Of a stretch of DNA of 64,000 nucleotides, positions 57,771-64,000 are shown piece after piece. Both the position numbers and the translations under genes were made by a program. The DNA lies in the NCBI GenBank assembly GCA_030068075.1, contig CM057839.1, forward strand, positions 50,930,960-50,994,959. The letters are read 5' to 3'. The number at the start of each line of letters is the position of its first letter. Positions within the stretch are counted from its first letter, which is position 1. The stretch comes from Paguma larvata. Lineage: Eukaryota > Chordata > Mammalia > Carnivora > Viverridae. The notes under the pieces are model-generated. The model did no database searches. It saw nothing but the letters and a program-made list of their open reading frames with translations, and was not told the origin of the DNA.

Positions 57771-60700
57771 TGAGAACAGTCTTTTAAGAACAAATACTAA
57801 AAATGATGGCACAAGATAAAAGAAAAAAGCCCCTCGAATTGTCCCTCGGTGACCTCCAAAATCATGCTCTTAGAGTTGCAAAGACAAAAAATGGGCCACC
57901 AGGGAGACAGAAAATTGGCTATGAAATTCCTGGGTAGACAGGAACTGGTATGTTCTTTGCCGCCTGTGTCTTCCCAGGCCATCTGCCGGGAGAGGGAAAT
58001 GGCACTGCTTACATTGCCAACACTGAGGCAGCCATACACCAATCCCAAATGGGAGTCTAGGGATGTTTCAAAATTGACAAATTCTTAGCAAAAACAATCA
58101 TCAGCCCAAACCTGATTTATTCCAGAGAAATATATACCACAAAATTCCAGGACACTTAACTTTAAAAAAAAGGCATTTTGGAAGTTTATCTAATTTTGTG
58201 TCACCATATGAATGCTATTAGACTCACAGGAATATATTTCTCTAGCACATCTGCCAAAGGGTTTTCAAAGGCATTTTCAGGCATCTCTTACATGAATTGA
58301 CAATGAGTCATGAAAAGTACAAGGCAGGAAGTCTAGGTCGGTCCAACCCAGGGCAGAAACTGAAACAGATACTTGGGAAGGTCTATCATTTGAGGAAGCT
58401 TGTCTCCTGGGGACAGACATGTGCTACGGAGCCACCGGTCATTCTGAAAGTTGATAAACTACTGAATACTTTGAGGTATGTGTTGAGGATTTGGAATGCA
58501 TTTCCTTTGAGGGATGGTTTCACCTAAAAGGAGCTCAAGTAAGTCATTCTAATTACTGAAATAGACACTGCTATATTCATTAAATGGATCAAAATTCTCC
58601 CCAAACCACAAGCATCATGGCCCCTTACAGCTTTTGATGCAAACTGATGCACCCGCTGAGACCTCTGATGTGTTTCTCATGGTTGACACACAAACTACTT
58701 CCGTTTAGGGAAGTGAGCTGTAATCCTACGAATCCTCTTACATATGAATTAAATTGGAAAAAAAACATGCATCTTGTAAAATATAACTCATAAAAATGTT
58801 CCAGAGTAAAGCAACCCAAAGTCAGAGCAGGGAGGCGACATGACTCACTAAAGCCTTATAATTCTGGGCAAGGCTCATATATTTTAGGCTCCTCCTCAAG
58901 TTCGGGATTTTTAAAAACTATGAGTAAAATGATATAAATAGCCAGATTATAATGCTGGAAGAAAAGTTAACTCTTGTAGGTATGACTGGACAACATAGCT
59001 GATTCTCATTTTCCAGCGGGAGACGAGGTGGGGCACAGCAGATATTTCTAGTTGCCTGACCAACATCCATCCACTCCCTCTTTCTTCTTTTTAAGTGGGA
59101 GTCAGATGAATCATTGTTGAGTGGGATTAAACAGAGCATTCCCCTTCGCTGGTGACTGGTTTAGGGAAATGCATGAGACCTGAGATGGAAGAGAAAGTCT
59201 ATTAGGAGCTTTTTGGAAAAGATTTTCTTCCCAGATAAAAGAAGAGATCTCTCGCTGCCCCGGATGCACTACCCTTCTCACTTGCTGCCTTCGGAAACAG
59301 AGTGAGGATGTGACGCCCTGAGCGGCAGCCTACGTCTGATAACCATGTGGCAACAAGACAAAGGTGGAAGATGGAAGGATGGAAGAGCTAATGTCCCTGA
59401 CGGCACCGTTGAGCTGCTGAACCAGCCCTGGAGTCGCTTAACTCTGATCTTCCACATAAGCAAATCATAAATGACTTTATAGTTTTAAGCTCCTGTCAGT
59501 TTGTCAGTTGGATTTTCTGCAACTTGGAGTCAATTGCACGCACATTAATAAATTCATATGTTGAAGGATGGATGACGGCAGCAGGGCAGAAGCTGTTGTC
59601 CTGACCTTTTGGAGGATGTCCTATTTCTGACGAGAAGACATTTTTTGCATTTTGCAAAGAATCAAAGTTGTCAAAATTGTCATAATGATATAAGCACAGA
59701 AATCCTACTTAATATAGTTGCCTACAATTTTCTTGAGTGATTCGCAGGTGACTGAGTGGATTTATTCATTCTCTTATGCAAACATTTCTGGGTACGTTTA
59801 TGGTATATCTGCTACTCACTGGGACACAGAGAGACATGAAACAGGATCTTTGCTTCTAGAAGGATACTGTATAAAGGGGAACAAAGTCACAGCACAGGGC
59901 GATACAGGCCATAATAAGGCACTGAACATACTAGCCTAAAACATCTTACTGTCTGAGGTTATGCTGACTCACAGATTATAAATTTCCTTTATAGATACAG
60001 TGATAGACACATTAATATGTCCTGAGGAATGATGATGGTCTTTCATATGAAGATAGCTGGCTTAAAAAAAAGGTGACCCTCCCCTAGTTTTCATAAATAA
60101 CATGTAGCTTCTATAACGAAATGCATGAAAAAATTCCTTTGTCGGAGGTACCTTCTATGGGTTCCAATTTCAATCTCTGGCAAGCCATCAAGTGTGCAAT
60201 TCATCTTCGGTTCTTCCCTGGCTGTTGGCAAAATTTTCTTTCAAATACTCAATGACCCCCCCTCCCTTGCCTTCTTTAATCCCTCTTCATTTTCACAAAG
60301 CAGGGAAGGACCTGATTTTTCTTCATTAGTATTAAGAAATTACACTGTAGCTGATAGATATTAATACTGTATATACCCAAAGGACATTCACATTGTAAGT
60401 GCCTTTATCACTAATTGAGAAATTAGGTCTTTCTTTTGTTTGAAGGTATAGGAAGAAGCAAACAGGCAGAGGTGGCAGGTGAATGCATGGGGCAGGGGAA
60501 GGGGTTATACTAAGTCTATTCCATGGTCCTGAAGACAAATGACTTTAGTCTATGACTTTAAGGTGACTTTAATACTACATGTAAGAAGCAGACTAGGGGG
60601 TCTATGATCTATCTTGTAGATGCTCTTGCTCTTATGGAGTGGGTGGAGTCTTCTGGCATAGAAAGGGTTCCTGTCCTTTCCAAGGCATTTCCAAGGCAAT

Positions 60701-61708
60701 GAGCAGCCCTGCTCTCCTGACTTTGGGCTAAACCCCTTCGCCCACCTTCCCAGACTCAACCAAACTCTGTCTTACCCTCCTCCTTTCTGCCTGAACACTC
60801 CTAGAGACTTAGGTGTATTTTGTTTTCTGGCACAAATGATGTGCTTGTTAAGTATTTTTAAACATTTAGAATTATAATCTAAAACACCTCCCTTCCTCTA
60901 TCTGATATGATGTTCTGGAACACATACCTATATACATCCTATGTTATTTCTCTATCTGAGTTTACAGTTTCTGATACAGAACTTTCCCACTGAAATGCCC
61001 CTCTTCACTAAGTCTATTATTATGCACGAAAACACCCAGTCTGATTAAAATAAATGACACTGTAAAGATTTCACAGGCTTGGGCTGAAAAGGGGGGACGA
61101 TGTATCAGTTTATTTATTTACTTTACATTTTATTATCTGACAGCAGTAGTTGGCACAGTGGCTTATACATACATCCTTAAACATAATAGATGCTTAATAA
61201 ATATGTTAAATGCATGTGTGTGAGGCTGCTCACAATAGAATAGGAGTTTAATCTTCTGTGTACAAACCTCTCCACAATAAGCTGTCGGCTGGGTGTCTGC
61301 TGGGACTCTTCCTGGCTCCTTCCTGCCAGCCCATAATTGGCAAATAGCACGGCAGGGCTCAGCCATGGGCAGCAGAGCCGGCTCCTTACAGAGGCAGGAA
61401 ACACATAGCCCTGTGGGCTCTGGGTTATTCTTAAATCCTGATCCTGCACCTCCCTCTCCGCTTGACTCTGATCCCTGCAAGGCAGCTCAGTTTCTGGCCG
61501 GACCTGCCATTGGGCCTGGGATGACTCCCTGTGGTGGGTAGTGGCCTCCTTGCTCTCTGACCCAGATAGAGCTCTTCGAATGGCTGTCCAAAATAAAATT
61601 ACGAGGTTGTAGAATCCATCCAAAGCAACCTCTAACTTTACTTAGAGTAGTTTTTCATCTCTTTCTTCTCTTTAACTTCAAATAGAAACAAAAGATGAAG
61701 AAGATTTT

Positions 61709-62157
61709 TATAAAATGTTTATTTATTTATTTTGGGGTGCTTGGGGGGCTCGGTCTGTTAAGCATCTGACTTTAGCTCAGGTCATGATGTCGCAGTTCCT
61801 GAGTTCAAGCCCATGTCAGAGTCCACACTTTCAGTGGAGCCTGCTTGGGATTCTCTCTCTCCTTCTTTCTCTCTGCCCCTCCCCTGCTCATGTTCTCTCT
61901 CTCTGTCTCAATAAATAAATAAACTTTATTTTTTTAAGTTTATTTATTTATTTTGAGACAGAGAGAGAGAGAGAGAAAGAGAGAGACAGAGAATGAGTAG
62001 GGTAGGGGCAGAGAGAGAGAGAGAGAGAGAGGGAGAGCGAAAGAATCCCAAGCAGGCTCTGGCTGTCAGCACAGAGCCAGATATGGGGCTCGATCCCATG
62101 AACCATGAGATCATGATCAAGAGTCAGATCCTTAACTGACTGAGCCACCCTGGTGGC
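61709..62157. mobile_element. tail-to-tail inverted pair of felid SINEs
   Basis: A forward SINE (61733-61926, head GGGGTGCTTGGGGGGCTCGG) is followed at once by an inverted SINE (about 61927-62157, ending GAGCCACCCTGGTGGCC). A TGTTTATTTATTTATTTT stretch before the forward copy looks like the tail of the inverted one. The forward element therefore probably inserted into that tail. Confidence 0.88.
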
Positions 62158-64000
62158 CTGAGATGAAGGAGACTTTTGGAAAATGTGAGAATTCAGAATG
62201 CAGATGAGGGAATCGAGAGGATGTTTTATGAGAAAAGAGGCTGTAATTACAAACAAATCTTTAAGGGAAACCAAATGTTGTTATCAGTGTGTGTAGGTGA
62301 GTGTCGAAAACACATGTTGAGAAACCACAAACAACTGGCACGGTGGCAGTTTCCTGGCACGGAAACACACCCACTTCTCTTGCCATCTGCCAGCCCATCC
62401 AGTGATCCGAGCGTCCTCAGGAATCAAGTGCTAATTCAATTCAGAGACAGCGGACGCAGGGCAAACCGTCAGGTCTTTATATGTTCTACCATTTCTATTT
62501 TTGCCTCTTTTGATTTCAGGAGGCTTCAGAAGGTTAACATTCAACACTAGGGTAAATTCAAGTCTGGTCATCCGACGTCCACAGTCAAGGGAAAGGTTAG
62601 CGATGCAAGGTCACCTCAACTACAGCAAGTCGTGCACAAACGCTTTGGTTTTGTTAAGTACGAGCGGTGGTCCTGGCAAGACACAGCTACTGCCGTGGAC
62701 TTCTATCATTACCTCAGCGAAGTGATCTCCCGTGCCATTTCTTGGCCGGGGATTTCAGTCTTATACCAAACTTCGGTGTTCTAAGACACACCACCTATTT
62801 GGCAATTTTTAAAGTCATTGTGCTTTCCATGTCAACAGGATTCCCTGAGGTGCTGTGTAGCAAAGGAATAGGAAGGATGCATAGAAAAGCCACTCCTACC
62901 ACTAGAGTGGTTTGAAGCAAAGGTGGCTTTTAATATCACTTATGTTCTAAAAATTCTCAGAAGCAATGGTCACAACCACACAAATGCGTTTGACAAGAAT
63001 CCTCTGAAAAGAGGAGCGAAAGGCAGGACTGGTCCTTACAGCACACTTCCTGGGAAGTACCAAACACTGGCAACCAGTTTTCCATTCTCTTTATTTCCGC
63101 TAAAGTCACATTCTGCCGCTGGCTGTCATTTCTTCCAGTTATCCTGCAGACCGTCGTTGGCACCCCATCTCAGGCTCTGGTAATGTCTCTATGGTATTGC
63201 CTACTGCCCTTTACCCCGAGCTTCCTTGACCTTTTCCTCAGGCACACACAGTTCCCCGTGGAACCTGCACTGTAACATCCGGCAGCACGATTGTCCTTTG
63301 CTTCCAACAGGACCAACGTCCTCACACACTTTTGATGGCCACTCTGGGCCAGAAGTAGTCATCAGAACGCAAAATAACGGCACCAAGAGAGGCCAGAGAG
63401 AAACAAGCTGTATGCGCTGCAGACACAAAACTCAGGGTATGGTGGTAGGTTGCTCATCCGCTGGGCGTTTACGGTTTGGGGCGTTAAGGCTCACTGAGCA
63501 AGGGAATATTCCAGGCTGCTGCACTAGCTCAGATGGGCTGAGAGCATAAAACACCATGTGGATCATGGGAAAAATACACATGTTAAGTGTCTGTGATGTG
63601 CAGTCTTAAGATAGTACATTTTTAAAAGAAAAGATTTCTTTAAGTGATGAATAGCATTGCATTGAACCAGTGCTTGGGGCATATTGGAAGATGTGGCCAG
63701 ACAGGTAAACCGGTGTGGATTCTGTGCTGTGGCCACGCAGAGGGCCGGAGTAGGTAATAACATCTGTGTATCATCTTTGGCACTCGGCACAGTCACTATG
63801 GCCGTTTCAGAGTGCAGGATGGCTCCAGGGGTGTATGTGCCACCAAGAATGTATCATTCTGATAGTATATAATCCTGATAACTGCTCTCCTGGAACGTAA
63901 GGAGGCAAGGTGCAAAGCGAGAACTTTGGGGCAGGAGAAAAGAATACTATCGGCTCCTGTTTTGTGAAACACTCTTTTAACTTGACTTGTGCTTGCTATG

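Larger units (their letters stand above)
54186..64000 (-). other. VWA8: VWA8 intronic sequence up to the window edge
   Basis: Sequence upstream of the 54077-54185 exon, presumed intron. It holds six felid SINEs, a MER5A-like DNA transposon, a GT microsatellite and L2 tails. I searched for minus-strand donors of the GTAAGT/GTGAGT type with open sequence before them and found none that read as VWA8. A further small exon cannot be excluded. Confidence 0.65.

Noticed and set aside
59278..59463. Minus-strand frame ending next to a GTGAGA donor-like site
   Set aside because: The donor-like site follows GGCAGCAA, but the peptide does not match VWA8 and no good acceptor was seen.
61177..61623. 148-codon minus-strand frame on the VWA8 strand
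   Set aside because: Considered as an upstream VWA8 exon, but its peptide does not resemble the protein and it overlaps an L2-like tail.

Overview
The window is nuclear DNA from a feliform carnivore, most likely a cat (Felidae). It carries about two dozen tRNA-Lys-derived SINEs of the felid type: a box A-like TGGCTCAGTTGG, a box B-like GAGTTCGAGCC, a CT-rich middle and an AAATAAATAAACATT tail. Many still have clear target-site duplications. There is also a young 5'-truncated L1 and older L1M, L2, MIR, MaLR and hAT remnants. Nothing prokaryotic, viral or plasmid-like was seen.

The only protein-coding gene I can support is VWA8 (von Willebrand factor A domain-containing protein 8) on the minus strand. 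Its last eight coding exons lie at 54185-54077, 50973-50817, 44604-44496, 29273-29148, 27501-27343, 13882-13784, 12871-12633 and 10522-10414 (stop codon). All junctions are GT-AG, the phases agree throughout, and joined they give 1,107 nt, the last 368 residues of the protein. These residues hold a lysine/arginine-rich linker and the complete C-terminal VWA domain with its metal-binding (MIDAS) residues. The AAA+ ATPase part lies upstream, beyond the right edge of the window.

Layout: 1-9739 is 3' flanking DNA with repeats and one candidate conserved non-coding block. 9740-10413 is the probable VWA8 3' UTR. 10414-54185 is the 3' part of VWA8 with large, repeat-filled introns. 54186-64000 belongs to the intron upstream of the first exon I can identify; a further small exon there cannot be excluded. 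The long reading frames elsewhere are products of simple repeats, SINE or L1 sequence, or the strand opposite VWA8 exons.

I found no new biological system. The points most worth following are three consecutive frame-preserving exons inside the VWA domain, one of them lying between two direct MaLR copies; a weak splice donor after the 54077-54185 exon; tail-to-tail inverted SINEs at 61.7-62.2 kb; a SINE whose end is split by a copy of its flank at 57.7 kb; a 450-bp CTTT tract; and an unusually stop-poor block at 7.6-8.1 kb.
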